Shown here: in pieces, positions 25,708 through 34,574 of the stretch | How positions within the stretch are numbered: position 1 is the stretch's first letter | How the letters are laid out: the number at the start of each line of letters is the position of its first letter | Assembly: GCF_014280875.1 (NCBI RefSeq) | Contig: NZ_JACLAL010000012.1 | Location: 1-64,000 of the forward strand | DNA: 64,000 nucleotides | Origin: Paenirhizobium daejeonense | Lineage (GTDB): Bacteria > Pseudomonadota > Alphaproteobacteria > Rhizobiales > Rhizobiaceae | Direction: 5' to 3' | The notes under the pieces: generated by a model | Database searches by the model: none | Seen by the model: only the letters and a program-made list of their open reading frames with translations | Told to the model about the DNA's origin: nothing | Translations under genes and position numbers: made by a program

Positions 25708-26637
25708 ATGATGAAGAAGTTCGCAATCACTACTGCATTTTGTGCCCTGATGTCGGGAGCTGCACATGCCGAAACGATCGGTGTCGCAATGTCCCTGTTC
25801 GACGACAACTATCTGACGGTGCTTCGTCACAATATTGAGCGCCACGCGAAGGACCTTGGCGTGGAAGTGCAGATGGAAGATGCGCAAGGCGACATCGCGC
25901 GCCAGCAGTCTCAGATCGAGAACTTCGTCGCCGCCGGCGTCGACGGCATCATCACGATGCTGGTCGATGCTGACTCCGGCAGGGCTATGTCGAAGATTGC
26001 CGAAAATGCCGGGATTCCCTTGGTTTTCGTCAACATGTTGCCGGCCAACATGGACACGTTCCCTGAAAAGCAGGCTTGGGTTGGTTCGGACGAAGAGCAG
26101 GCAGGTGAGCTGCAGGCGACCGAAATCTGCAAGCTTGCAGCTGGCAAGGGTGACGCAGTTATCCTGATGGGCCAGCTCGGAACGACCGGCCAGCGTGGTC
26201 GTACGGCCGCCGTCGAGCGCGTCCTGAAAAGCGATGCCTGCAAGGACATCAAGGTCCTCGACCAGCAGACCGCAAACTGGATGCGTACTCCCGCCCTCGA
26301 TCTGATGACCAATTGGACCACCTCAGGCATCAAGCCCACCATCGTGTTCGCCAACAACGACGAAATGGCGCTTGGCGCGATCCAGTCGCTGAAGGCCTCG
26401 GGTGTTGCCATGGATGACGTAATCATCGGTGGCGTGGATGCGACCCAGGATGCGCTCGCAGCTCTCGAAGCCGGCGATCTCGACGTCACCGTCTATCAGT
26501 CCGCGAAGGGGCAGGGCGAAGGTTCGCTCGACACGGTTCTGAAGATTGCCCGTGGTGAAAAGTCCGAACAGCGGGTCGCGATCCCGTTCGAGCTCGTCAC
26601 GCCCGAGAACGTCGCGAAGTACAAGTCCAGTAACTAG
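25708..26637 (+). CDS. Periplasmic sugar/inositol-binding protein of ABC transporter
   Basis: A 309-aa periplasmic binding protein of the ribose/inositol (PBP1) kind. Residues 1-21 are a classic signal peptide (KK, hydrophobic core, AHA-E cleavage). The fold markers are GVAMSLFDDNYLTVLRHNIE, the repeated QSQIENFVAAGVDGIITMLV and ANNDEMALGAIQSLKASGV. It should capture a sugar or cyclitol and pass it to the permease. Similarity in style to inositol-binding IbpA and the neighbouring iol genes suggest inositol or a relative, possibly a methylated or amino-inositol (rhizopine MocB belongs to the same class). It is the first gene of a four-gene operon and is followed by a stable hairpin. Confidence 0.85.
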   Translation: MMKKFAITTAFCALMSGAAHAETIGVAMSLFDDNYLTVLRHNIERHAKDLGVEVQMEDAQGDIARQQSQIENFVAAGVDGIITMLVDADSGRAMSKIAENAGIPLVFVNMLPANMDTFPEKQAWVGSDEEQAGELQATEICKLAAGKGDAVILMGQLGTTGQRGRTAAVERVLKSDACKDIKVLDQQTANWMRTPALDLMTNWTTSGIKPTIVFANNDEMALGAIQSLKASGVAMDDVIIGGVDATQDALAALEAGDLDVTVYQSAKGQGEGSLDTVLKIARGEKSEQRVAIPFELVTPENVAKYKSSN

Positions 26638-26643
26638 GCAACT

Positions 26644-26680
26644 GGCGGGGACGATCAGGGTTTCCATGGTCGTCCCCGCC
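26644..26680 (+). terminator. Intercistronic hairpin after the binding-protein gene
   Basis: GGCGGGGACGA (26644-26654) and TCGTCCCCGCC (26670-26680) are perfect 11-base arms around 15 bases. No T-run follows, so it is more likely an mRNA-stabilising or partial-termination stem that raises binding-protein output over the ATPase and permease, as known for other ABC operons. Confidence 0.65.
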
Positions 26681-26720
26681 TTGGCAACTGGGCGCTGCCT
26701 GCAGACACCACAGGTGATAC

Positions 26721-28256
26721 ATGATTTCGACATCGACCCGTCAGGCTATAGAGGACTTCAAAGCGAAGGCGAGGCCGTATCTGCTTGAGATTGAGGGCAT
26801 ACGGAAAGAATTCCCGGGCGTCGTTGCGCTAGATGGCGTTGAGTTTCGCCTTCGCCCAGGAACTGTTCACGCCCTAATGGGAGAGAACGGTGCCGGCAAA
26901 AGTACGTTGATGAAAATCATCGCGGGAGTGTATGCGCCTGATCAAGGCACGATCAAACTGAGGGGTGACGAAGTCCGGTTAAAGAGCCCGAAGGATGCCT
27001 TGGAGCAGGGGATCGCAATGATCCACCAGGAACTTGCTCTGATGGCCTGGATGACGGTCGCCGAAAACATCTGGATAAGGCGGGAGCCGCGGAACGCGCT
27101 TGGTCTCATAGACCACAAGCGCATGATGGCGAACACACGGGAGTTGTTCGATCAGCTGAAGATCGGGATCGACCCTTCGGCCGAAGTCAGCACGCTCACA
27201 GTCGCGCAGAAGCAGATGGTCGAGATCGCCAAGGCGGTCAGTTATGAATCCAGCGTTCTGATAATGGATGAGCCAACCTCTGCCCTCACTGAATCCGAGG
27301 TGAGTCATCTTTTTGAGATTATCCGTGACCTTAGGTCCCGGAATATTGGAATTGTCTACATTACCCACAAAATGAACGAGCTGTTCGAAATTGCCGATGA
27401 GTTTTCGGTATTCCGTGACGGCCACTACGTCGGCACCCACGCCAGCACCGACGTGACCCGCGACGATATCATTCGAATGATGGTTGGGCGCGAAATCACT
27501 AACATGTTTCCGAAGGAAGAGGCACCGATCGGTGATGTCATCCTGGAGGTCAAAGACCTTGAACTAAACGGTGTCTTCAGCGGGATCACCTTCGACCTGC
27601 GCCGTGGCGAAATTCTGGGTGTGGCCGGCTTGGTCGGCTCCGGACGCTCCAATGTCGCGGAAGCGATTTTCGGCGTGGTCCCGGCCACCCAAGGTACGAT
27701 CAGGATCAACGGCGAGGAGACAACAATCAGTTCCCCTGCCGATGCCATGCGCGCTGGCATGGCGCTACTGACTGAGGATCGCAAGGAAACGGGCTGTTTC
27801 TTGCCGCTGACGATCCTTGAAAATATGCAGATTGCAGCTTTGCAGCACGGTCATTCCCAAATGGGCTATGTCGATGAAAGCGGCCTCCGAATCTTGTGCG
27901 ATGAGATGAAGAACGCAATGCGCATCAAGACTCCGAACCTTGATGAACGCATTGAAAACCTCTCCGGCGGAAATCAGCAGAAGGTGCTGATTGCGCGATG
28001 GTTGCTGACAAAGCCGCAAATTTTGATCCTGGATGAGCCAACCCGAGGCATCGACGTCGGTGCCAAGGCGGAAATCCATCGACTGATTTCGAACCTGGCC
28101 AAGGAAGGCGTGGCCGTCATCATGATTTCGTCGGAGCTGCCCGAGGTCCTCGGCATGTCGGACAGAATTCTTGTCATGCATGAGGGACACATGACCGGAA
28201 TCCTGGACCGGGCGGAAGCCGATCAAGTCAAGATAATGGAACTCGCGGCCCGCTGA
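26721..28256 (+). CDS. Sugar ABC transporter ATP-binding protein (two ATPase domains)
   Basis: A 511-aa ATPase of the RbsA/MglA/IatA class with two nucleotide-binding domains. The first has Walker [10 protein letters not shown] (about 54-62), the signature-like [14 protein letters not shown] and Walker [12 protein letters not shown]. The second begins at [20 protein letters not shown], has a degenerate Walker A, and carries signature [15 protein letters not shown] and [14 protein letters not shown], which is normal for the family. It powers import through the permease encoded next. Residues 1-20 ([20 protein letters not shown]) are a short extension before the usual start; the ATG at 26721 has AGGTG before it. 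Confidence 0.92.
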   Translation: MISTSTRQAIEDFKAKARPYLLEIEGIRKEFPGVVALDGVEFRLRPGTVHALMGENGAGKSTLMKIIAGVYAPDQGTIKLRGDEVRLKSPKDALEQGIAMIHQELALMAWMTVAENIWIRREPRNALGLIDHKRMMANTRELFDQLKIGIDPSAEVSTLTVAQKQMVEIAKAVSYESSVLIMDEPTSALTESEVSHLFEIIRDLRSRNIGIVYITHKMNELFEIADEFSVFRDGHYVGTHASTDVTRDDIIRMMVGREITNMFPKEEAPIGDVILEVKDLELNGVFSGITFDLRRGEILGVAGLVGSGRSNVAEAIFGVVPATQGTIRINGEETTISSPADAMRAGMALLTEDRKETGCFLPLTILENMQIAALQHGHSQMGYVDESGLRILCDEMKNAMRIKTPNLDERIENLSGGNQQKVLIARWLLTKPQILILDEPTRGIDVGAKAEIHRLISNLAKEGVAVIMISSELPEVLGMSDRILVMHEGHMTGILDRAEADQVKIMELAAR

Positions 28257-28291
28257 GGTCGCAAAGGCGAGAATGCCGAGGAGGAGACGAA

Positions 28292-29305
28292 ATGGAAAAC
28301 GTGCAAGCGCAGCCGGCCAGCCCAACGAGACGGAAACTACCTCAGGAATTGAATATCCTGACCGTATTGATCGGAGTGGCTCTCGTCTTTGAACTTCTGG
28401 GATGGTTCGTTCAGGGGCAAAGCTTTCTGGGAAATCCCCAGCGCCTGACCATCATGATCCTCCAAGTCTCCGTCGTCGGCATCATCGCCATCGGAGTAAC
28501 CCAGGTCATCATCACCGGTGGTATCGATCTCAGCTCTGGCTCCGTCGTCGCGATGACTGCAATGATTGCCATGAGTTTTGCGCAAACGAGTGATTTTGCG
28601 CGTGCCATCTACCCGGGTCTGACAGACTTGCCAGCGATTGTACCCATCCTGATCGGTGTCGGCCTCGGCTTGATCGCCGGTATTGTGAATGGCGCTCTGA
28701 TCGCCTTGACGGGCATACCACCCTTCATCGCAACCCTCGGCATGATGGTTACGGCGCGCGGTATTGCAAAGTGGTACACCAAGGGTCAGCCGATTTCCTT
28801 CCCATCGGAAAGCTTCGCCAGTATCGGCTCTGGTGCATGGCCGGTCGCCATCTTCCTGCTGGTAGCGGTCATATTTCATGTTGCTCTTCGCTATACACGG
28901 TACGGCAAGTTCACGTACGCGATCGGTGCGAATGCACAGGCCGCCCGTGTTTCAGGTATCAACGTGCAGGCGCATCTCGTGAAAGTCTATGCGATTGCCG
29001 GCATGCTGGCAGGTCTCGCAGGGGTCGTCACGGCCGCTCGAGCGGAGACTGCCCAGGCTGGGATGGGCATGATGTATGAACTCGATGCGATTGCGGCCGC
29101 CGTCATTGGTGGGACATCGCTTTCGGGTGGACGTGGACGGATATTTGGAACGGTGATCGGTACAGTTATTCTTGGCCTGATGATGTCCGGCTTCACGTTC
29201 CTGCGCGTCGACGCTTACTACCAGGAGATCGTCAAAGGGCTGATCATCGTCGCCGCTGTGGTCACCGATGTTTATCGGCAAAAGGCTCGGGTCAAGAAGG
29301 GCTGA
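28292..29305 (+). CDS. Sugar ABC transporter permease
   Basis: A 337-aa inner-membrane permease of the RbsC/IatP class with about eight to ten hydrophobic helices. Family signs are VGIIAIGVTQVIITGGIDLS and SSGSVVAMTAM, then the conserved loop LRYTRYGKFTYAIGANAQAA and AIAAAVIGGTSLSGGRG before the last helices. It forms the channel for the substrate delivered by the binding protein, most likely as a homodimer. GAGGAGACG lies before the ATG. It is 35 bases from the ATPase gene and 33 from the TauE-like gene, within one operon. Confidence 0.92.
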   Translation: MENVQAQPASPTRRKLPQELNILTVLIGVALVFELLGWFVQGQSFLGNPQRLTIMILQVSVVGIIAIGVTQVIITGGIDLSSGSVVAMTAMIAMSFAQTSDFARAIYPGLTDLPAIVPILIGVGLGLIAGIVNGALIALTGIPPFIATLGMMVTARGIAKWYTKGQPISFPSESFASIGSGAWPVAIFLLVAVIFHVALRYTRYGKFTYAIGANAQAARVSGINVQAHLVKVYAIAGMLAGLAGVVTAARAETAQAGMGMMYELDAIAAAVIGGTSLSGGRGRIFGTVIGTVILGLMMSGFTFLRVDAYYQEIVKGLIIVAAVVTDVYRQKARVKKG

Positions 29306-29338
29306 GTGTAATCGAACTCGCCAGTCTTCGAGGCAATC

Positions 29339-30100
29339 ATGGCCGATGGATTCTTTGGTAGCCCCTTGGAGTTGGCCGTCACAGTAGTGGCGGTCTTCCT
29401 TGTCGGTTTGTCTAAGGGAGGGCTCGGGGGAATGAGCCTTCTTGGGGTACCGTTAATGGCCCTGGTTATGTCGCCAATCACTGCTGCTGCGATACTTCTG
29501 CCAATCCTGGTGGTCATGGATATCGTCAGCGTTGCCGCCTGGAAGAAATGGGTAAACTGGGAAATATTGGTGCTCGTTTTGCCGGGTGCTCTAGGCGGTA
29601 TTGGGTTGGGCTGGCTGACGGCCGAAGTAACATCTGACGCCGTTGTCCGGCTTATTGTCGGATTGGTGTCCCTGACATTCGTCTTGCGCGTTGCGTTCGG
29701 AAGACCCGTTACCGCAGCGGTGACCGGTGAACGTCCATTGGCTGCCAGCTTCTGGGGCACACTCGCCGGCTATACAAGCTTCGTCGCGCATGCCGGGTCC
29801 CCGCCCTTGCAAGTCTATATGTTACCACTTCGACTTGATCCGAAGGGTTTCACCGGAACAACGGTAATGTTCTTCGCGATCACCAACGCGGTGAAGCTGG
29901 TGCCTTATGCCGCACTGGGTGGTTTGGGTGTTGAGAACCTCAGTCGCGCGGCCATCATGATACCCTTGGCTATCGCGTCGACATGGCTAGGAGCATGGGC
30001 AGTACGCCGGATGGACGCTGCCGTGTTTTATCCCATGACTTACATTTCAGTCGCGGCCGTTGGTGTGAAGCTCGTTTGGGACGGCATCGTTAGTTTGTAA
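29339..30100 (+). CDS. TauE/SafE family membrane permease
   Basis: A 253-aa protein with about eight membrane helices and the TauE/SafE opening VAVFLVGLSKGGLGGMSLLG, plus GYTSFVAHAGSPPLQVYMLP, the second-half signature. Known members export sulfite, sulfoacetate or other organic anions. Here it ends the sugar import operon, 33 bases after the permease, which is unusual: an exporter tied to sugar uptake may remove an acidic by-product or sulfonated group of the substrate. It stops three bases before the convergent rpiR stop. The transported compound is unknown. Confidence 0.82.
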   Translation: MADGFFGSPLELAVTVVAVFLVGLSKGGLGGMSLLGVPLMALVMSPITAAAILLPILVVMDIVSVAAWKKWVNWEILVLVLPGALGGIGLGWLTAEVTSDAVVRLIVGLVSLTFVLRVAFGRPVTAAVTGERPLAASFWGTLAGYTSFVAHAGSPPLQVYMLPLRLDPKGFTGTTVMFFAITNAVKLVPYAALGGLGVENLSRAAIMIPLAIASTWLGAWAVRRMDAAVFYPMTYISVAAVGVKLVWDGIVSL

Positions 30101-30103
30101 ACG

Positions 30104-30991
30104 CTATATGCCCGTCACTGTCGGAATGCGGGGAGCGGTATCGTCCTTCTGAACCCGGGCCACGACCGCGACAGTCAAGGCCTGAGCCAGGCACATAGGC
30201 GCTGCCAAAGACCGGGAGAACGTGTAGTCATGTTCGGGAACAGAGAACAAGACCTTGGCGGACTTAGCCAGCGGTGAGAGCGTACTGTCGGAGATCGCGA
30301 CGACGGGGACGCCAATCTTCTGCGCCTCTTCTACGATGTTCACCACTTCATTTGCATAGAACCGGAATGACACGGCAATCAACGCGTCCGTACTCTTCAT
30401 CGTCCGCGCCATATGGGTAGCCAAGCCCCCACCCGGATCGAGGAGCACACAGCGCTTTCCCAGCATTGTCAGGATGTAGCGCAACAGTTCCACAACAGGA
30501 GCTGAGCGCAACTGCCCGATGAGGTAGATCGTGTCGGCCCCCTCAATGACGTCTGCCGCCATGGCGAGGTCTTCGCCGCTCGTCCGTTCGAGAATGTCCT
30601 GCAGGGACGCGATGTCGCGCACGACCAAATCGTGCAGGAAGCCGTATTCGGATCGATCCTCCCTGTTCATGAGCTCGTTGTCGAGCGCCTTGATTCTGGC
30701 CTCGAAGCCCGGCGCAGCCGTCGCGAGCCTCTTTTGGAAGAGAACCTGAAGCTCCTTGAACCCTTTGTAGCCGAGCGCCTGGGCAAACCGGACGAAGCTC
30801 GACGCGTGCATGCCACATCGCTCTGCGATGGTGTTGACCGACTGGACGGCGACCTCATTGGGGTTCTGGGTCAGATAGACCGAAATCTTCTGATAGGTCT
30901 TGCTCATCTGATCATGACGCTCATGGATCAGACGGATAAGTTCTTCGTAGTCTTTAGGTGATGCAGTGGGTGTCGGTTGTTGCTTCATCAT
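30104..30991 (-). CDS. RpiR/MurR family transcription regulator of the catabolic regulon
   Basis: A 295-aa regulator: an RpiR helix-turn-helix (NTIAERCGMHASSFVRFAQA, then LGYKGFKELQVLFQKRLA) in residues about 40-95 and a C-terminal SIS sugar-phosphate-binding domain (AADVIEGADTIYLIGQLRSA, LIAVSFRFYANEVVNI, VVAISDSTLSPLAKSA). SIS domains bind phosphosugars or sugar acids that release the repressor. The ATG at 30991 has AAGG close by; a TTG at 31003 would lie inside the operator. The palindrome TGCAA-tatctg-TTGCG at 30999-31014 sits right at this start, pointing to autoregulation, and the same site recurs at two other promoters here. S. meliloti IolR, an inositol repressor, belongs to this family. 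Confidence 0.88.
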   Translation of the reverse strand: MMKQQPTPTASPKDYEELIRLIHERHDQMSKTYQKISVYLTQNPNEVAVQSVNTIAERCGMHASSFVRFAQALGYKGFKELQVLFQKRLATAAPGFEARIKALDNELMNREDRSEYGFLHDLVVRDIASLQDILERTSGEDLAMAADVIEGADTIYLIGQLRSAPVVELLRYILTMLGKRCVLLDPGGGLATHMARTMKSTDALIAVSFRFYANEVVNIVEEAQKIGVPVVAISDSTLSPLAKSAKVLFSVPEHDYTFSRSLAAPMCLAQALTVAVVARVQKDDTAPRIPTVTGI

Positions 30992-30998
30992 AAAACCT

Positions 30999-31014
30999 TG
31001 CAATATCTGTTGCG
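30999..31014. promoter_or_regulatory. RpiR-type operator TGCAA-N6-TTGCG before rpiR
   Basis: TGCAA-tatctg-TTGCG lies in the 44 bases between the pyc stop and the rpiR start and shares GCAA-N6-TTGC with the sites at 25441-25456 and 39949-39964. It would allow the regulator to control its own gene. Confidence 0.65.
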
Positions 31015-31035
31015 AAAAACCAAGGGGGCCGACCT

Positions 31036-34000
31036 CTATACGATCTCAACTAGCAGATCATTCGCATCGACTTGCATACCTGAGCTGACATGCATGGCAA
31101 CGATGACGCCATCACGGTGAGCGTTGATGCTGGTTTCCATTTTGATGGCTTCGATCGAAAGCAAAGGGTCACCTACCTTGACCGTCTGGTGCACGAACCC
31201 TGAGATAGTCGAAATAATGCCCGGCATAGGCGCGCCGATCTGGCCAGGGTTTGTCGGGTCAGCTTTCGGATGTGCAGTCTTTCTCGCTGACCGCGTCCGA
31301 TCTGAAACTTTCGTGGAGCGCGGCTGGCCGTTGATCTCGAAGTAGACCTTCACATCACCGTTCTCGTCTGGCTCACCTTTGGTCAGATATCTGATCTCAA
31401 CTGTTTTGCCGGGTGCAAGCTCGACCGACAGTTCCTGCCCCTCCTGCATGCCGTAGAAGAAGGTTGGCGTCGGCAAAGAGTGAACCGGTCCATACGTACG
31501 GCGTCGCCCCATGAAGTCCAGGAAGACCTTGGGGTACATCAGGTAGGATGCTAGGTCCTCATCCGAGACGGCGTATCCATCGAGCTCGTCGCTCAGCTTA
31601 CTGCGTGTGGCAACCAGATCGACCGCGGCCAAGTTGCTTCCCGGGCGTTCTGTTGATGGCAGCTTGCCTTTAAGAACTTTACTCGAAATTGCTTCCGGCC
31701 AGCCGCCAGGCGGTTGCCCCAAGTTTCCGGCCATCATGTCGGCGACGGATTCCGGAAACGCCACTTCTCTCTCGGGGTCTATGACGTCTTCCTTCGACAA
31801 TCCCTGCGCCACCATCATCAACGCCATGTCACCGACAACTTTCGACGACGGTGTGACCTTGACGATATCACCAAATATCTGGTTGGCATCCGCGTAGGCT
31901 TGGGCGACCTCGTTCCAACGCTCTTCAAGACCGAGGTTTCGTGCCTGGGCCTGCAGGTTGGTAAACTGCCCTCCGGGCATTTCGTGCAGGTAGACTTCCG
32001 ACGCAGGCGCTTCCAGCCCACTTTCGAATGCCGCATATTGGTGCCGTACCCGCTCCCAATAGGACGAGACGCGGCGGATGGTCCCGATATCCAACCCGGT
32101 ATCGCGGTCTGATCGTGCAAGTGCTTCAACAATGGAGCCGAGACAGGGCTGTGATGTCCCTCCGGAAAATGCATCCATCGCGGCATCGACCGCGTCGACG
32201 CCGGCTTCAGCTGCAGCGAGTATGGAGGCTCCTGCGAGACCGCTCGTGTCATGTGTATGAAAATGAATAGGAAGCCCGACTTCCTCCTTCAGCGCTTTGA
32301 CCAGCACGCGCGCCGCGGCAGGTTTCAGAAGGCCAGCCATGTCTTTCAGGCCTAGAAGATGGGCCCCGGCGGCTTCCAGCTGTTTCGCCATGGTGACGTA
32401 GTACTTGAGATCGTATTTTGCCCTGTCAGGGTTCAGGATGTCGCCAGTGTAGCAGATCGTGCCTTCGCAAATCTTGCCGGTGTCGATGACCGCATCCATC
32501 GCGACGCGCATGTTCTCGACCCAGTTAAGGCTGTCGAAGACACGGAATATGTCTACCCCTGAGGATGCGGCACGCTTGACAAAAAACGAGACGACATTGT
32601 CCGGGTAGTTGGTATATCCAACGCCGTTGGAGGCCCGCAGCAACATTTGCGTCAACACGTTCGGCAGTCGCTCGCGGATCGCATGCAGCCTTTGCCATGG
32701 GCATTCCTGCAAGAAGCGATAGGCGACATCGAAGGTCGCACCGCCCCAGCATTCCACGGAAAACAAGTCTCCGAGGCCTGATGCGTAGACCGGCGCAATC
32801 TTGACCATGTCATTGGTGCGCATCCTGGTCGCCAGAAGCGATTGATGACCGTCGCGCATGGTCGTGTCGGTTATCAGAAGCTTCTTCTGTGCCACCATCC
32901 ACGCGGCGACCGCTTTTGCACCCTCTTGGTCGAGCAATTGGCGTGTGCCTGGTTGCGCTTCCTTGGTCACGGTCGGAACGCTGATTGATTTGGCTTCAGC
33001 CGCAGGCTTGGCACGGCCCGCAGTCTCCGGATGACCATTGACCGTGATGTCGGCGATGTACTGAAGCAGTTTGGTGCCGCGGTCAGCCCGCTTGTTGAAT
33101 TGAAATAGGTCTGGTGTCGTATCGATGAACTTAGTGGAATAGCTCATGTCCAGAAATGTTGGATGCTTGAGCAAGTTCACCACGAACTCGATGTTCGTAC
33201 TGACCCCCCTGATCCGGAACTCTCGCAATGCCCGATCCATTCGGCGGATTGCCTGGTCCGGTGTCTGCGCCAATGCCGTCACCTTGACCAGCAACGAGTC
33301 ATAATGGCGGGTGACCACGCCACCCTCGTATGCTGTTCCGCCATCGAGACGAATCCCCATGCCCGTTGCAGTTCGATACGCGGTGATGCGGCCATGGTCA
33401 GGGATGAAGTTGTTCTGCGGGTCTTCGGTCGTGACACGACACTGAAGTGCATGTCCGTTCAGTTTGACGTCCTGCTGTCGGGAAACACCCGTTGCCTGAG
33501 CCAGTGTTTCGCCTTCAGCGATCTTGATCTGGGCCTGCACAATATCGATCCCGGTGATCTGCTCGGTCACCGTATGTTCAACCTGCACGCGCGGATTCAC
33601 TTCGATGAAATAGAAGTGGCCGCTGTCCATATCCATCAGGAACTCGACAGTGCCCGCATTCTGATATCCGACGGCATTGCCGATCTTCAGTGCAAGACCG
33701 CAGACTTCCGCACGCTGACTTTCAGTTAGGTAAGGTGCAGGCGCACGTTCTAGAACCTTCTGATTCCGTCGTTGCACTGTGCAGTCACGTTCATAGAGGT
33801 GGTATAAACCTCCATGGGCATCGCCGAGAAGCTGGACCTCAACATGCCTCGCCTTTAGGATCATCTTTTCAAGGTATCCCTCGCCGTTGCCGAAGGCGGC
33901 TTCCGCTTCACGGCGACCCTCACGCACTTTGGTGGCGAGTTCATCTTCCGTGGTAATCGGGCGCATACCGCGGCCACCGCCACCCCAACTCGCCTTGAGC

Positions 34001-34470
34001 ATGAGCGGATAACCAACCGCTGCAGCTTGGCTTCGGATGAGGTCGAAGTCGTCGCCGAGTACATCTGTTGCCGGGATCACGGGTACGCCGGCAGCTTCGG
34101 CAACTTTTCGTGCGGATGCCTTGTCGCCAAGCGACCTCATTGTTTCGGCGCGTGGGCCAATAAATGTTATCCCGGCATTGGTGCAAGCTTCCACAAAGTC
34201 CGGGTTTTCCGACAACAGGCCATAGCCGGGATGAATGGCGTCAGCACCCGACTCTTTAGCGACGCGGATCACTTCGGATATGCTGAGATACGCCCCCACG
34301 GGCGAGAGACCCTCGCCAATGCAATAGGCTTCGTCGGCCTTAAAGCGATGGAGGCTGAGTTTGTCCTCCTGCGCGTAGACGGCCACTGTTTTTTTGCCAA
34401 GCTCGTTGGCTGCACGCATGACACGGATCGCGATTTCACCGCGGTTGGCAATCAGGATTTTCTTGAACAT
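31036..34470 (-). CDS. pyc: Pyruvate carboxylase
   Basis: An 1144-aa enzyme of normal length that carboxylates pyruvate to oxaloacetate using ATP, bicarbonate and biotin. Order of domains: biotin carboxylase (1-455; ILIANRGEIAIRVMRAANEL, SWGGGGRGMRPI, FIEVNPRVQVEHTVTEQITG), carboxyltransferase (about 525-800; TDTTMRDGHQSLLATRMRTN, VECWGGATFDVAYRFL, HFHTHDTSGLAG), linker, and biotin carrier at the end with Lys1110 in EAIKMET. All core motifs are intact. It lies last but one in a minus-strand catabolic operon, separated by 104 bases with hairpins from the oxidoreductase gene. Placement here rather than alone suggests it recycles pyruvate released by the pathway; it may be a second copy. Confidence 0.95.
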   Translation of the reverse strand: MFKKILIANRGEIAIRVMRAANELGKKTVAVYAQEDKLSLHRFKADEAYCIGEGLSPVGAYLSISEVIRVAKESGADAIHPGYGLLSENPDFVEACTNAGITFIGPRAETMRSLGDKASARKVAEAAGVPVIPATDVLGDDFDLIRSQAAAVGYPLMLKASWGGGGRGMRPITTEDELATKVREGRREAEAAFGNGEGYLEKMILKARHVEVQLLGDAHGGLYHLYERDCTVQRRNQKVLERAPAPYLTESQRAEVCGLALKIGNAVGYQNAGTVEFLMDMDSGHFYFIEVNPRVQVEHTVTEQITGIDIVQAQIKIAEGETLAQATGVSRQQDVKLNGHALQCRVTTEDPQNNFIPDHGRITAYRTATGMGIRLDGGTAYEGGVVTRHYDSLLVKVTALAQTPDQAIRRMDRALREFRIRGVSTNIEFVVNLLKHPTFLDMSYSTKFIDTTPDLFQFNKRADRGTKLLQYIADITVNGHPETAGRAKPAAEAKSISVPTVTKEAQPGTRQLLDQEGAKAVAAWMVAQKKLLITDTTMRDGHQSLLATRMRTNDMVKIAPVYASGLGDLFSVECWGGATFDVAYRFLQECPWQRLHAIRERLPNVLTQMLLRASNGVGYTNYPDNVVSFFVKRAASSGVDIFRVFDSLNWVENMRVAMDAVIDTGKICEGTICYTGDILNPDRAKYDLKYYVTMAKQLEAAGAHLLGLKDMAGLLKPAAARVLVKALKEEVGLPIHFHTHDTSGLAGASILAAAEAGVDAVDAAMDAFSGGTSQPCLGSIVEALARSDRDTGLDIGTIRRVSSYWERVRHQYAAFESGLEAPASEVYLHEMPGGQFTNLQAQARNLGLEERWNEVAQAYADANQIFGDIVKVTPSSKVVGDMALMMVAQGLSKEDVIDPEREVAFPESVADMMAGNLGQPPGGWPEAISSKVLKGKLPSTERPGSNLAAVDLVATRSKLSDELDGYAVSDEDLASYLMYPKVFLDFMGRRRTYGPVHSLPTPTFFYGMQEGQELSVELAPGKTVEIRYLTKGEPDENGDVKVYFEINGQPRSTKVSDRTRSARKTAHPKADPTNPGQIGAPMPGIISTISGFVHQTVKVGDPLLSIEAIKMETSINAHRDGVIVAMHVSSGMQVDANDLLVEIV

Positions 34471-34489
34471 CGGAGCCCTCGTGAAGGAG

Positions 34490-34539
34490 CGGACGTCCGG
34501 GGGAGGGCCGGACGTCCGGGGAGTAGGGGCTTTTGCCCC
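34490..34539. repeat. Cluster of palindromes between pyc and the upstream oxidoreductase gene
   Basis: CGGACGTCCG (34490-34499) and CCGGACGTCCGG (34508-34519) are two close self-complementary copies of the same word, followed by GGGGC-tttt-GCCCC (34526-34539). On the minus strand transcripts they form hairpins just before the pyc ribosome site. They may weaken read-through into pyc or protect mRNA ends. Confidence 0.5.
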
Positions 34540-34574
34540 CTCTTAGCGCCGAGGCTATCCGGCGACTATGCTGG

